64,000 bases of DNA, taken from positions 186,001 to 250,000 of the forward strand of contig NZ_AUCI01000007.1 in NCBI RefSeq assembly GCF_000429685.1. Reading direction: 5' to 3'. Of this stretch, positions 1-9,581 are shown piece by piece; positions within the stretch are counted from its first letter, which is position 1, and each line of letters begins with the position of its first letter. The notes under the pieces were generated by a model, which had not been told where the DNA came from, made no database searches, and worked only from the letters and a program-made list of their open reading frames with translations. A program made the position numbers and the translations under genes. This DNA comes from Salibacterium aidingense DSM 18341. GTDB lineage: Bacteria; Bacillota; Bacilli; Bacillales; Marinococcaceae.

Positions 1-1202
1 GTGCTTACGCGGCGTTTGGAAATGAAGGAACCTATTCGGAGCCGTACGCCGTCCGCAGCATTGAATTCCGTGATGGAAGAGAAATGACGCTCGAGCATGA
101 CTCCAGGCAGGCCATGAATGATTATACCGCCTACATGATCACTGACATGTTAAAAGATGTAGTGGATGAGGGGACAGGCACCGGAGCAAATATTCCAAGC
201 CTGCCGCTTGCCGGAAAAACAGGGACTACCAATTTCACCGAATCCGAACATCAACAGTACGGTATCCCGGCCGGAGGAGATCCTGATGTCTGGTTTGCCG
301 GCTATACCCCCCGGTACACGGCCGCTATCTGGACCGGTTTCAGCGGAAATCGGGGCGAAAATTATTTAATCAACGGGGAAAGTAATATTGCAAAAGAAAT
401 CTTCAGGCTTGTGATGGGCAATGTCTCAGAAGGGGTGGATACGCCGGATTTCACGCAGCCTGATTCGGTGGAATCTATTGATATTGAACGAAGTACCGGA
501 CAGCGGGCAAGTCAATATACGCCTCAAAGTGAAATTATTACAGAGCTGTTCGTTCAAGGCACCGGACCGGAAGATGTTTCTGATGAATTTGCCACCCCTG
601 AACAGATTAATGAATTAAATGCTGTATATAACGAAGAAGACGACGAAATTCAGCTCAGCTGGAATTATGACGAAAACGAAATGCAAGGGCGTACCTTTGA
701 AATTGAACATCGGTCCGAAGAAGGTTCCTATGAGTCATTAACAACCCAGTCGAACATGGAATATGTTCTGTCGGCCCCTGAAAAAGGGACGACTCACAGC
801 TTTCGGGTAACGGTCATAAATGAAGAAGGACCTGATCAATCCAGTGATTCTGCAGAAGTTCAAGTGAATGTTCCAGACGAAGATGATCTGGAGGAGGAAG
901 ACGAAGAAAGTGAAGAAGAAGAAAATGAAGACGGCCCTGGTTTAGATGAGCCGGGGGACAATCTGCCTCCGGATGAGGACGATGATAATGAAGGTCCGTC
1001 CGACAATGATAACAATACGGACCCTGATAATAACAATGATAATAATGGGAATCAAAACGGTAATAACAACAATGACAATGGCAATGGAAATGGAAATAAT
1101 GATTCCGACGACAGTACCGACGATGATACTGACGACGAGGCACAATCCAGTTCCACCGATGAGGAGGAGTCAAACAATGATGACTCCGGCGGTAATGAAT
1201 AA
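1..1202 (+). CDS. ponA: Penicillin-binding protein 1A, C-terminal part (cut by window start)
   Basis: This is the 3' part of a class A penicillin-binding protein, the bifunctional cell-wall polymerase that joins glycan strands and crosslinks peptides outside the membrane. The reading frame is open from base 3, so the glycosyltransferase domain and the SxxK and SxN motifs lie before the window. Visible are the end of the transpeptidase domain with its KTGTT motif (near base 220), then a fibronectin type III-like module (about bases 590-870), and a tail of about 100 residues made almost only of D, E, N, G and S. B. subtilis PonA has a similar layout with a low-complexity tail. The tail here is far more acidic than usual, which fits a salt- or alkali-adapted cell surface (inference). 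It converges on dynA across a shared terminator. Confidence 0.95.
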   Translation, partial: AYAAFGNEGTYSEPYAVRSIEFRDGREMTLEHDSRQAMNDYTAYMITDMLKDVVDEGTGTGANIPSLPLAGKTGTTNFTESEHQQYGIPAGGDPDVWFAGYTPRYTAAIWTGFSGNRGENYLINGESNIAKEIFRLVMGNVSEGVDTPDFTQPDSVESIDIERSTGQRASQYTPQSEIITELFVQGTGPEDVSDEFATPEQINELNAVYNEEDDEIQLSWNYDENEMQGRTFEIEHRSEEGSYESLTTQSNMEYVLSAPEKGTTHSFRVTVINEEGPDQSSDSAEVQVNVPDEDDLEEEDEESEEEENEDGPGLDEPGDNLPPDEDDDNEGPSDNDNNTDPDNNNDNNGNQNGNNNNDNGNGNGNNDSDDSTDDDTDDEAQSSSTDEEESNNDDSGGNE

Positions 1203-1242
1203 CAACCGTTATCTTAATTTTTCAGCCGATCCTCTACGCAAT

Positions 1243-1312
1243 CGAAGTATGTTGACACGGCAATAAACAGGGCTACCTAAAAAATCCCGAACGATTTAAA
1301 GTCGTTCGGGAT
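1243..1312 (+). repeat. Small dispersed repeat, copy A (ends in the terminator hairpin)
   Basis: The block CGAAGTATGTTGACACGG at 1243-1260 is followed by 18 unrelated bases, then AAAAAAT and the CCCGAACGA hairpin. On the opposite strand at 43564-43635 the same order recurs: CGAAGTGTTGACGCGG, 17 bases, AAAAAAT, and a CCGAACGA hairpin. Matching blocks with a non-matching spacer of equal length suggest a repeated element rather than chance terminator similarity. Confidence 0.5.
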
Positions 1313-1319
1313 TTTTTAA
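1281..1319. terminator. Bidirectional terminator between ponA and dynA
   Basis: An 11-bp perfect stem (1284-1294 with 1302-1312, core CCCGAACGA/TCGTTCGGG) with a 7-base loop is flanked by A-runs on the left and T-runs on the right. It can therefore end both ponA (+) and dynA (-) transcripts. The stem core is shared with the hairpin at 43561-43603. Confidence 0.85.
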
Positions 1320-1334
1320 TTTTTATTGGTCTTG

Positions 1335-4300
1335 TCACAAGGAATGTTCAATAAACAAGAACTCTTCCTCTACCTCTTTTTTTCTTGAAGTATCAAACAG
1401 CCAGCGGCCACGTTCTTTTTCACTATCTATTTTCTCATGGAACTCCTTTATGATCGAGGAGGTTGTTTCGTTTAAAAATATCTGGATTTTTTCTTTTACT
1501 TGCTCTTCAAAGGAGGATGCCGCTGCTGTTGTTTCCAATTGGACGGCTTCCGCAAAAGCCTCCTTCAACTGCCTGCTTTTCTTATTTTCAAAGAAATCTT
1601 TGCTTGATTGATAAAAAGATAAAAAATCTTCTTTATTCAGAGAGAAACTATTATTCATATCAACAAAACGATGAAAATGGCATCCGCCGTCCCAGCCTTC
1701 CATCGTGAGCTCTTTCGGTTTATTTTCTTCAAGAAATTGCTGCACATATTGATAAATATGGTTTTTCATTTTCTCTTCCAGCCGGATCATTATTGTTTGT
1801 TGTTCTTGATGTAAATAAGTTTTTGCTAAACCTTCCAATTCCTGTAAAGCTCCAAGTAATTGCGATTTTTGTTTTCCTTTCGTTGAACCAGTTAGAACAG
1901 CCGGATTTACCGCCTGAGAGAAATAATCATGAATAATAAATTTGGTTCTTTCCTGCAGATACGTACACTGCTGCTGCAGTTCTTCCTGAAGTCCTGAAAC
2001 AAAAGAATTCATAGTAAATGCCGGCAGCTGATTTCGAAAGGCTTCCGCCGCATTCAGTCTTTTTTGAAGCCGTTTTTCTAATTCATGTTCCCCTGCGTCT
2101 AACGCAGAAACGAGCGACTTCAACAGTTTGTAAATATGACTCCAATATTCTTTTATTTTTTCAAGGTGCGCGGCTTTCAATTCAGCTGACGTGGAGGAAG
2201 CAAAGAAGCTTTCAAACTCGGAAAAAGAATCTTGTGCCAGCGTGTTGTTCTTTTTCGCTTCCAAGCGTTGCTTGCTGGAAAGAGTAAACAATCTTGGATG
2301 GTCCACGCCATTTTGAATGAGCTGCTCCCTCACATGATTTTTCACTCCTTGCAGCTCATCATTCGCAGCCGCCAGGTCAGCGGCATTAATAATAAAATAC
2401 AATTTATTAGAGTGGAAGTGTTGATTAACCCGCGCCATCTGCTGGAGAAAAACATGATCGGCTTTTGAAAATGCATGGTTGTAATAAGTTACGTACAATA
2501 CCGCATCTGATTTTCGGAGCTGCTCAAATGCAACATTTGTATGGCGCCCATGAATAGAATTAACCCCCGGTGTATCCACCAGAACGAGACCATCTAAGGT
2601 CCATCGGCAATCATAATAAATGGTAACTTCTTTAACCAGACAGGCTTTTTCTTCCTCTGCCACCCATTCATGGAGCTCATGAAGTCCGCATTCCAACTGC
2701 TGCCCTGGTTCTGCCATTCTTTTTTTCAAGCTTTGCTGCAACGTGAATAAATAATCGGAATAGGTGCGCTGATACTCATTTAAGCTCGCTTGAGCAGGTT
2801 TTTTCCAGTTTTGAAGCTGTTTCCTATCAAGTTCTGTCCCCAATTCTCTGGATGCCGCCCGAATTTCACCTTCCAAAAACGCTTCGTTTTTTATTTCCAG
2901 GAGGACGGTGCCGTGCCTGAAGCTGTCATTGCTTTTTTCAATCCGGTTTACCGCAGAAGTGGTCGGATAAGGAGCAACCGGCAGAATGGAATCACCAAGC
3001 ATGGCATTGATAAAACTTGATTTTCCGGCACTGAAGGCACCAAATAGAGATACAATAGTTCTGTTCTGATCGTACTGCTTTAAAAGAGAGGCCAGCTTTT
3101 CTTTCTCAGCCTGGAACAAATCCCTCTCACGGTACGTATTTAAGTATTCGCGCAGTGGTTCTAAAAACGTGTCATCTGCTTTTTCAACCTGGACGGGTTC
3201 CTCATAAATTTCTTCTGCCGCTATCATACTGTTCTCCTGTTCGGTTACAGCAATCGGCGGAGCAGCTTCTGCCGGGTACTCTTTGAAGGCTGTCTCCTGT
3301 AGTTGTTCCTGAAAAAAGGACGACCCGTCTCGTTCTTCTAAAAACTTCCGGCATGCCTCTATTTTCTGGTCGAGCGGTTCTGCCGCAGTGATCCACCGCT
3401 GCCACTCTTCTTTCATATCTGCACTCTGTTCCAGTTTTTCTTGGAGCTGGTCTTCTTTTTCCTGAAATTGTTTTTCTACTGCTTCTACATAGTACGCAAA
3501 TAACCAATCTGTTTTTGTTTTAATCTGCTTTACAATATCTGAGCTAACATTATCTGTGAAAGTATATACAAAATGACGGTCAAATTCAGACGTCGGTGCG
3601 TAACGATCAAGAAGTTCCTCCTGTACCGTATAGGATAATTGCTGGACGTTTTGTTCATACGTTTCAGGCTCTTTTAAATACGACCAGTCCATGTCGGAAA
3701 GGATATTTTTTATATGAAACAACAGCTGTGTTTTTATTTTTTCATTCAATTCTTCCAGCAGTGCGTCCTTTCTCTTTTTACGTTCTTCAGCAGTTTTTTG
3801 TCTGGTAAACAACCAGCCTGTCTTGAAATTCTTGTGACAGCTTTCCAGCCAGTGTCTTGCCTTTTCTGTTGTCGTATAAGGAAATAAAGTGACATCTTTT
3901 AGTAACTTATTCCTTTGCTCGTATAATGCTTTTCTTGTATTCTTTTTTTCTCCTTCTATATCATGCAAAGCTTGTACTATTTTTTCGTGATTTTCGGCAT
4001 CGTCCGGGGATAACCCTTTCGCTGCTGCTTCCTCTCTCCATTTCTCATAGGTTTCCTGTTTTTCTTCCAATAATTTTTCTTTTAATTGTTTCACTGCACC
4101 CCGTTCCAACATGGGCAGGCTGCTGCTGTACAGGGTGGATCCATGATATAAAATTGGTTTTAAATAAGAAGCAAGTTCCAAAAACTGATTATAGGAGTGC
4201 TGTTCGTTTTTCATTGATGTAAAAAACAGCCGCAGCGGTTGTATACCAGCTGTTGCCAATGTCGTCCACAGGCCATTTTCAAAGGCTCGAAGACTTAACT

Positions 4301-4904
4301 CCCTCTCGTCATGCTTATCAATTTGATTAACAACCAGGATAATCGGTTTTTCTTCATTAGCCATCTGCTTTAGGAATCGAAGGTTTGTTTCAGACTGAAC
4401 ATGGTTATAATCGGACACATATACAATACAATCCGTCGTATGAAGCTGATCCACTGTGATTTGCTGATGACTGGGATCGGTTGAATCTACACCGGGCGTA
4501 TCAAGAATTCTTGTATATTTCGACAAAAAGGGCAGGGGGGCATGGATGGATATTTGTTTTATTTCTTCTCCGTTCATGCCCCAATTTTTCACTTGATCCC
4601 ATGGAATTTCTTCTTCCCATTTCCATGTTTCTGCTTGCTCATTTGTTACCTCCAGGCCGACTGGTCCGTCTTGTATGGAGATAACATTGGCACTGGTTGG
4701 TATTGGGCTGGTTGGCAGTAATTCATTTCCCAGCAGACGATTTAAAAGCGTGGATTTTCCAGCTGAGAAATGACCGCAGAACGCCACTTCAAAGGCAGGG
4801 TGGTTTCGCTTCGTTTCAATCGCCTGCAGCCGCCTTTCATCTTCCTCATAAAAAGGTAATCCGTGTAAGGAGCTTTCCGTTTTGACTGTCGTTTGCACCA
4901 TCAT
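1335..4904 (-). CDS. dynA: Dynamin-like membrane-remodelling GTPase, two fused dynamin units
   Basis: This large GTPase tethers and fuses membranes; the B. subtilis homologue DynA (YpbR, about 1190 residues) works at the septum and in membrane surveillance. At 1189 residues this protein has the same length and the same internal duplication. The first G domain has a P-loop GHFSAGKST at residues 44-52 and DTPGVDSTD as G3. The second has FGAFSAGKSS near residue 625 and DTPGVNS as G3. Long charged coiled-coil stretches follow each G domain. The start ATG overlaps the ypoC stop (ATGA), with GGAGGG four bases upstream, so the two genes are probably co-translated. In B. subtilis dynA lies elsewhere, so its placement next to ponA is a local rearrangement. 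Confidence 0.93.
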   Translation of the reverse strand: MMVQTTVKTESSLHGLPFYEEDERRLQAIETKRNHPAFEVAFCGHFSAGKSTLLNRLLGNELLPTSPIPTSANVISIQDGPVGLEVTNEQAETWKWEEEIPWDQVKNWGMNGEEIKQISIHAPLPFLSKYTRILDTPGVDSTDPSHQQITVDQLHTTDCIVYVSDYNHVQSETNLRFLKQMANEEKPIILVVNQIDKHDERELSLRAFENGLWTTLATAGIQPLRLFFTSMKNEQHSYNQFLELASYLKPILYHGSTLYSSSLPMLERGAVKQLKEKLLEEKQETYEKWREEAAAKGLSPDDAENHEKIVQALHDIEGEKKNTRKALYEQRNKLLKDVTLFPYTTTEKARHWLESCHKNFKTGWLFTRQKTAEERKKRKDALLEELNEKIKTQLLFHIKNILSDMDWSYLKEPETYEQNVQQLSYTVQEELLDRYAPTSEFDRHFVYTFTDNVSSDIVKQIKTKTDWLFAYYVEAVEKQFQEKEDQLQEKLEQSADMKEEWQRWITAAEPLDQKIEACRKFLEERDGSSFFQEQLQETAFKEYPAEAAPPIAVTEQENSMIAAEEIYEEPVQVEKADDTFLEPLREYLNTYRERDLFQAEKEKLASLLKQYDQNRTIVSLFGAFSAGKSSFINAMLGDSILPVAPYPTTSAVNRIEKSNDSFRHGTVLLEIKNEAFLEGEIRAASRELGTELDRKQLQNWKKPAQASLNEYQRTYSDYLFTLQQSLKKRMAEPGQQLECGLHELHEWVAEEEKACLVKEVTIYYDCRWTLDGLVLVDTPGVNSIHGRHTNVAFEQLRKSDAVLYVTYYNHAFSKADHVFLQQMARVNQHFHSNKLYFIINAADLAAANDELQGVKNHVREQLIQNGVDHPRLFTLSSKQRLEAKKNNTLAQDSFSEFESFFASSTSAELKAAHLEKIKEYWSHIYKLLKSLVSALDAGEHELEKRLQKRLNAAEAFRNQLPAFTMNSFVSGLQEELQQQCTYLQERTKFIIHDYFSQAVNPAVLTGSTKGKQKSQLLGALQELEGLAKTYLHQEQQTIMIRLEEKMKNHIYQYVQQFLEENKPKELTMEGWDGGCHFHRFVDMNNSFSLNKEDFLSFYQSSKDFFENKKSRQLKEAFAEAVQLETTAAASSFEEQVKEKIQIFLNETTSSIIKEFHEKIDSEKERGRWLFDTSRKKEVEEEFLFIEHSL

Positions 4905-5443
4905 ATTTCCCTCCGTGAATCATTGAAGCTGCCGGATTTTCTTTTTTTCTCTTCCAATTTTACAATAGCAAATTGTTTTCGGTTTTCGATCATGAGACTT
5001 TGAAGCTGCTTAAAACTGTGATGATGATCTGGTTTTGCTGTCACAAATACGATTCTGTCTCCTATGTTGGACGGGCTCCGTTTTAACTCTTCCAGTTCTT
5101 TTCCTATTGACGGCGCGGAAACATCAGGAACCCTCGTGTGATTCATCCATGAAATAATACTTATAACACTGGCTATATGGTATATCATATAAGGATACGC
5201 TGTTTTCCTATCTTTCTTGGAAAAACAAGTCTCGACGTAAGAAAAATCTTCGTCCCATTCCTTGAAAAGGACCGGTATATACTGCAGGGGCGCCTCCCAT
5301 GGGGGAAGTTCAGCCACTCCGTTATGCCATAGTATTTCATCTATAAATGGGTATTTGCTTTTCCGCGGATTTTCATCTCTAATTAAGGCTGTGTTATAAA
5401 AAGGAGAGACCGCCAAATGACCGGGGATGTCAAGCTCATCCAT
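4901..5443 (-). CDS. ypoC: YpoC family protein of unknown function
   Basis: This 180-residue protein matches YpoC by position (directly after nth and dnaD, as in B. subtilis) and by size (family about 165 residues). It has no signal peptide, membrane segment or known catalytic motif that I can see. The composition is Trp- and charge-rich, with a Lys/Arg-rich C-terminus. Its start (SD GGAGGT, 5-base spacing) lies 8 bases inside the nth gene and its stop overlaps the dynA start, so it sits in the middle of a coupled nth-ypoC-dynA chain. The function is unknown. Confidence 0.8.
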   Translation of the reverse strand: MDELDIPGHLAVSPFYNTALIRDENPRKSKYPFIDEILWHNGVAELPPWEAPLQYIPVLFKEWDEDFSYVETCFSKKDRKTAYPYMIYHIASVISIISWMNHTRVPDVSAPSIGKELEELKRSPSNIGDRIVFVTAKPDHHHSFKQLQSLMIENRKQFAIVKLEEKKRKSGSFNDSRREI

Positions 5444-6098
5444 GTTTAACCTCCTGATGCCGCATTCGTTTTTTCCCTTCCCTGCATAAATCCAATAATG
5501 GGCAGACCGGGCACTGCGGATCTCGTGCTTTGCAGTGGTAACGCCCGAAAAAAATAAAACGATGATGAGAATCCGCCCACTCTTCTTCGGGAATTTTTTT
5601 CATCAGGGTATCCTCTACTTCCCGGACATTGTCCTTCCATCTGCAGATCCCCAGGCGCTTTGTCACTCTTTCAACATGTGTATCGACTGCAATAGCAGGA
5701 GTTTTAAAAGCGACAGATACCACCACGTTTGCAGTTTTTCGTCCTACGCCGGCAAGACTCATTAGTTCTTCTCGGGTACGCGGGACTTCTCCGTCAAACT
5801 GTTCCATCAACGACGCGGAGAGTTTTTTGATATTTTTCGCTTTGTTACGATACAACCCTATCGAGCGAATATCCTGTTCCAATTCTTCCTGCGGCACCGC
5901 TGCATAATCTTCCGGGGATTTGTACTTTTCAAACAAACCGGGAGTTACCTTATTTACCAGAGCATCTGTACACTGCGCGGACAGCACCACCGCAATCAAT
6001 AATTCAAAAGGATTGGAATGATAAAGCTCACATTCCGCCTCCGGGAACATTTCTTTTATAGTCTGAAGTACTTCCTCTACCTGCGATTTTGTTAACAT
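5436..6098 (-). CDS. nth: Endonuclease III (DNA glycosylase/AP lyase)
   Basis: This enzyme removes oxidised pyrimidines and cuts the abasic site in base-excision repair. The sequence of 220 residues is the full family length. It has the helix-hairpin-helix LAGVGRKTANVV with the catalytic Lys, the catalytic Asp in AVDTHVERV, and the C-terminal 4Fe-4S cluster loop C-X6-C-X2-C-X5-C (residues 189-205). It lies between dnaD and ypoC as in B. subtilis, 18 bases after dnaD. Confidence 0.97.
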   Translation of the reverse strand: MLTKSQVEEVLQTIKEMFPEAECELYHSNPFELLIAVVLSAQCTDALVNKVTPGLFEKYKSPEDYAAVPQEELEQDIRSIGLYRNKAKNIKKLSASLMEQFDGEVPRTREELMSLAGVGRKTANVVVSVAFKTPAIAVDTHVERVTKRLGICRWKDNVREVEDTLMKKIPEEEWADSHHRFIFFGRYHCKARDPQCPVCPLLDLCREGKKRMRHQEVKHG

Positions 6099-6116
6099 AC
6101 TATCAATCCCCCGTCA

Positions 6117-6812
6117 TTAAGACTCATCAAGCCAGTTTATATTCGGATAATGCGGCAGTTTTTGTTTGGAGGAAGGTTTTGCTGAAGTAGGGGACTTACG
6201 GAACTTCTCACTATACGTTCTTGCTTCCTTTTTTGTCCTAACCCCATTTTTGTGCCATTCAAACAAAATCCTGTCAATATATCTGAGGTTTAGTTTTCCT
6301 GATAACACCGCTTCATGTAATGCTGTTTTGATCAACTCCGGACTGTATTTGTCCTGATCGAGCCAAACGTTGATCGTTTCACACTCCATTGGAGACAAAG
6401 GACGGGAAAACTCTTGTTCAAATAATTCATATAGTTCTCCTTCTGTGTTTGTTTCTGTTATTTCATCCTGCTCCGGACGGTAGTGTTCCTGTACTATCCT
6501 GCGGAACAGCGGGGCCAGAGAGTAGGTCTCATACATCACCTGGTTCTCGTCCTGTTTCTTCTGCATTTCCAAAAAATCATTGCTGATCAAGGAGCGGAGC
6601 AATGCAGAACATTCGCTTTCGGTCACCGACATACGCTCCGCCAGTTGAACAGGTGTTGGAAAGGGATGGTGATCTTCAATAAAACGATAAATATGCAGAA
6701 GCATCATCATTTCTTGATCTTTCAACCCTATTTTAGCATAGTAATCAAATAACAGGTTGGAAACAGAAGTATGTCCATATTGCATCAAATGCAGGGCCTG
6801 CTCTTGATCCAT
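6117..6812 (-). CDS. dnaD: DNA replication initiation protein DnaD
   Basis: DnaD is a primosome protein that acts with DnaA, DnaB and DnaI in loading the replicative helicase at oriC and in restart. The 231-residue protein has an N-terminal winged helix (about residues 15-95) and the C-terminal DnaD domain with a YSPELIKTALHEAV-type helix (about 130-195), ending in a basic tail. The start at 6812 is chosen because GGAGGG lies 6 bases before it and the protein then begins MDQEQALHLM; an upstream ATG at 6851 has no ribosome-binding site. It is the first gene of dnaD-nth-ypoC-dynA. Confidence 0.93.
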   Translation of the reverse strand: MDQEQALHLMQYGHTSVSNLLFDYYAKIGLKDQEMMMLLHIYRFIEDHHPFPTPVQLAERMSVTESECSALLRSLISNDFLEMQKKQDENQVMYETYSLAPLFRRIVQEHYRPEQDEITETNTEGELYELFEQEFSRPLSPMECETINVWLDQDKYSPELIKTALHEAVLSGKLNLRYIDRILFEWHKNGVRTKKEARTYSEKFRKSPTSAKPSSKQKLPHYPNINWLDES

Positions 6813-6867
6813 TCTGTTCCCTCCTTTCGAAAGACAGCTGAATCCCGTCAAGGGAAGCGCTTCGTAA

Positions 6868-6894
6868 TAGAAAATCCCCCAAAAAGGGGGCAGG
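6868..6894 (-). terminator. Probable terminator after asnS
   Basis: On the minus strand CCCCC-TTTTT-GGGGG is followed by ATTTTCT, starting about 12 bases after the asnS stop. The stem is short and the T-run is imperfect, so readthrough into dnaD is likely. Confidence 0.5.
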
Positions 6895-6905
6895 CTTCGA
6901 CGATA

Positions 6906-8195
6906 TTAAGGATACAGACGGTTAAGCAGACGCGGAAACGGAATCGTTTCTCTCACATGTTCTATCCCCGCTATCCAGGCCACTGTTCGTTCTAAACCAA
7001 GACCAAATCCGGAATGGGGAACCGATCCGTATTTCCGTAATTCAAGATACCAGCTGTATGCCTCTTTGGATAGTTGATGTTCCTCATAGCGCTGCTGCAG
7101 CAATTCCAGATCATCAATTCTCTGACTCCCTCCGATAATTTCACCATACCCTTCAGGGGCTATTAAATCTGCGCACAGTGCAAGATTTGGATTTTCAGGA
7201 TCAGGTTTCATATAAAACGCTTTAATCGCCACGGGAAAATGGGTAATAAACACTGGTTTATCGTACTGCTTTGCGATGGCTGTCTCATGAGGAGCCCCAA
7301 AATCTTCTCCCCACTCTATTTCATAGCCTTCCTGCTGCAAAAACGTAATTGCTTGATTATATGTTATCCGCGGAAATGGTGTTTTTATATTTTCAAGAAT
7401 AGGGACATCCCGGTTTAATGCTGCCAATTCGAGCTTGCATTTTTGAAGCACGGACTGAACCACCCACGTTAAATAGTTTTCCTGCACCGTCAGATTTTCT
7501 TCATGATCGGTGAACGCCATTTCTGGTTCAATCATCCAAAACTCGATTAAGTGGCGCCTCGTTTTAGATTTCTCAGCTCGAAATGTAGGCCCGAAAGAAA
7601 ACACTTTATTAAAAGCCATGGCCGCCGCTTCCATGTATAATTGTCCCGATTGGGAGAGATAAGCGTCCTCATCAAAATATTTTGTATGAAATAAATCGGT
7701 GGTGCCTTCTGCGGAACTGCCGGTCAGAATCGGAGGGTCTATTTTAACAAAGCCTTCCTTCTCAAAAAACGCATAGGTAGCCTGGATAATTTCATTTCTT
7801 ATCCGTAACACCGCATGCTGTTTATTGGAGCGAATCCATAGGTGGCGGTGGTCCATTAAAAACTCGGTACCGTGTTCTTTTGGAGTGATGGGGTAATCCC
7901 CCGCTTCATGAATGACGGTAAGATCTGTGATTTGCAGCTCAAAGCCGGAGGGGGCTCTCTTATCTTCTTTTACCGTCCCCTTTACATATAAAGAGCTTTC
8001 CTGGGGAAGATTGACCGCCCTGTTGAACATTTCTTCCCCTGCGTCGCTTTTTACAAGCACGCCCTGAATAAAGCCGGTTCCGTCACGCAGCTGCAAAAAA
8101 GCAATCTTGCCGCTGGACCTCTTATTTGTAATCCAACAGCCCAGAGTCACCTCTTGTTCAACATAGCTGCCAATAAATTGAATGGTTGTCTCCAA
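6906..8195 (-). CDS. asnS: Asparaginyl-tRNA synthetase
   Basis: This enzyme charges tRNA-Asn with asparagine. The 429-residue protein has the N-terminal OB-fold anticodon-binding domain (about 1-105, with [20 protein letters not shown]) and a class II catalytic core: motif 2 [21 protein letters not shown] (positions near 205-225) and motif 3 [13 protein letters not shown] near the C-terminus. It follows aspB after 51 bases, as in B. subtilis, so aspartate supply and asparagine charging are transcribed together. I see no T-box leader between them. Confidence 0.97.
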   Translation of the reverse strand: METTIQFIGSYVEQEVTLGCWITNKRSSGKIAFLQLRDGTGFIQGVLVKSDAGEEMFNRAVNLPQESSLYVKGTVKEDKRAPSGFELQITDLTVIHEAGDYPITPKEHGTEFLMDHRHLWIRSNKQHAVLRIRNEIIQATYAFFEKEGFVKIDPPILTGSSAEGTTDLFHTKYFDEDAYLSQSGQLYMEAAAMAFNKVFSFGPTFRAEKSKTRRHLIEFWMIEPEMAFTDHEENLTVQENYLTWVVQSVLQKCKLELAALNRDVPILENIKTPFPRITYNQAITFLQQEGYEIEWGEDFGAPHETAIAKQYDKPVFITHFPVAIKAFYMKPDPENPNLALCADLIAPEGYGEIIGGSQRIDDLELLQQRYEEHQLSKEAYSWYLELRKYGSVPHSGFGLGLERTVAWIAGIEHVRETIPFPRLLNRLYP

Positions 8196-8246
8196 GAAAA
8201 AGCCTCCTTTGTTTATTAAAATAAACGAATCATGGCCTATTTCTCC

Positions 8247-9434
8247 TTAAAAGGAGGCCTGTTTCCCAATGAAAGCTTCCATCCGTTCGAGCGCGCGTTC
8301 CAGCTGCTCCAGTGATGTAGCGTAAGACAGACGGATATTATCCGGCGAACCAAATCCGCTTCCAGGGACGACTGCTACTTTTTCTTCTTCCAGAAACGCT
8401 TCCACCCACTCATCAACAGAGGAATATCCAGCTTTATCCGCTGCTTCTTTTACATTCGGAAACAGATAAAAAGCTCCTTTCGGCTTGACACAAGTAACCC
8501 CGGGAATTTGAATTAATTTATCATATACCTGATTTAGCCTATGTTCAAAGGCCTGGCGCATCTTTTCCACCGAGCCGTCTTCTTCGGTATAAGCAGCAAT
8601 GGCTCCAAATTGAGAACTGGATGTGGGGTTGGAGGTGGAATGACTGGCCAGATTCGTCATCGCCTTTACTAATGTTTGATCTCCGGCAGCATAGCCGATC
8701 CGCCAGCCCGTCATCGAATGGGACTTGGATACTCCGTTAATTACAATAGTCTGGGCTTTTAATTCCGGAGATATTTGCGCGATGGAATAGTGATGGGCTC
8801 CATCATAAATAAGTTTTTCATAAATTTCATCCGACACTATTAAAAGGTTGTGCTTCCGTGCTGTTTCACCAATCTCTCTGAGTTCGTCCCAGCTGTACAT
8901 ACTTCCCGTAGGGTTACTTGGGGAGTTGATAATGACCGCTTTCGTTCTCGCGGTTACCGCTCGTTCCAGCTGCTCAGGCGTAATTTTAAAATGATTCTCT
9001 TCTGCTCCTTTGAGATAAACCGGCGAGCCTCCTGCCAGTTTCACCTGCTCCGGATAACTGACCCAGTAGGGAGCAGGAATAATGACTTCATCTCCTTCAT
9101 CAAGGAAAGCCTGAAAAAGAGTGAACAGGATATGTTTTGCTCCGGTTCCTACAATAATTTCATCCAGGGAGTAGTCCAGCTGCTGGTCAGCCTGAAATTT
9201 ATCAACAATTGCCTGCTTCAATGCAGGAAGTCCTCCTGAAGGGGTATACTTCGTATATCCTTCTCTCATCGAAGCAGCTGCAGCCTCAATTATGTAAGAT
9301 GGGGTATTGAAATCCGGTTCTCCGGCTCCGAGACCGATCACATCATGTCCCTGCTCCCTTAATTCCTTTGCTTTTGCCGTTATGGCAAGTGTGGACGACG
9401 GGGTAAGAGCCGATACTCTTTTTGATAGCTCCAT
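8247..9434 (-). CDS. aspB: Aspartate aminotransferase (class I, subgroup 1b)
   Basis: This PLP enzyme interconverts aspartate/2-oxoglutarate and oxaloacetate/glutamate. The sequence is full length at 395 residues. It shows the NSPSNPTGSMYS segment, the SDEIYEKLIYDG segment that binds PLP, and the Schiff-base Lys in GVSKSHSMTGWRIGY (about residue 237). These are hallmarks of the AspB/PatA-like subgroup. A σA-type promoter lies 48 bases upstream, and GGAGG precedes the ATG. It heads the aspB-asnS pair. Confidence 0.95.
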   Translation of the reverse strand: MELSKRVSALTPSSTLAITAKAKELREQGHDVIGLGAGEPDFNTPSYIIEAAAASMREGYTKYTPSGGLPALKQAIVDKFQADQQLDYSLDEIIVGTGAKHILFTLFQAFLDEGDEVIIPAPYWVSYPEQVKLAGGSPVYLKGAEENHFKITPEQLERAVTARTKAVIINSPSNPTGSMYSWDELREIGETARKHNLLIVSDEIYEKLIYDGAHHYSIAQISPELKAQTIVINGVSKSHSMTGWRIGYAAGDQTLVKAMTNLASHSTSNPTSSSQFGAIAAYTEEDGSVEKMRQAFEHRLNQVYDKLIQIPGVTCVKPKGAFYLFPNVKEAADKAGYSSVDEWVEAFLEEEKVAVVPGSGFGSPDNIRLSYATSLEQLERALERMEAFIGKQASF

Positions 9435-9481
9435 GTTCTGGAATCCTCCTTCATTTTGACTAGACTGACTAATTTAACGTA

Positions 9482-9510
9482 AGTGTATTAAAAACCCTTC
9501 CTGAATTCAA
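9482..9510 (-). promoter_or_regulatory. σA-type promoter for aspB-asnS
   Basis: On the minus strand TTGAAT (9510-9505), a 17-base spacer and TACACT (9487-9482) lie 48 bases before the aspB start. The fit to consensus is moderate. Confidence 0.55.
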
Positions 9511-9581
9511 GATTGGTTTTCTGTTTTAAGAAGAAGTTAGTTGTGATATCAAAACCCCTGCTTCACCGATGTATTTTTTTG

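Noticed and set aside
814-1266. Long frames on both strands inside the ponA tail (for example 814-1173 on the minus strand)
   Set aside because: They are by-products of the GAT/AAT-rich repeats. Their products are biased strings of His/Tyr/Cys or Ile/Val and none has a ribosome-binding site.
8196-8246. T-box regulation of asnS
   Set aside because: The gap to aspB is only 51 bases, too short for a T-box, and none of its motifs is present upstream of aspB either.
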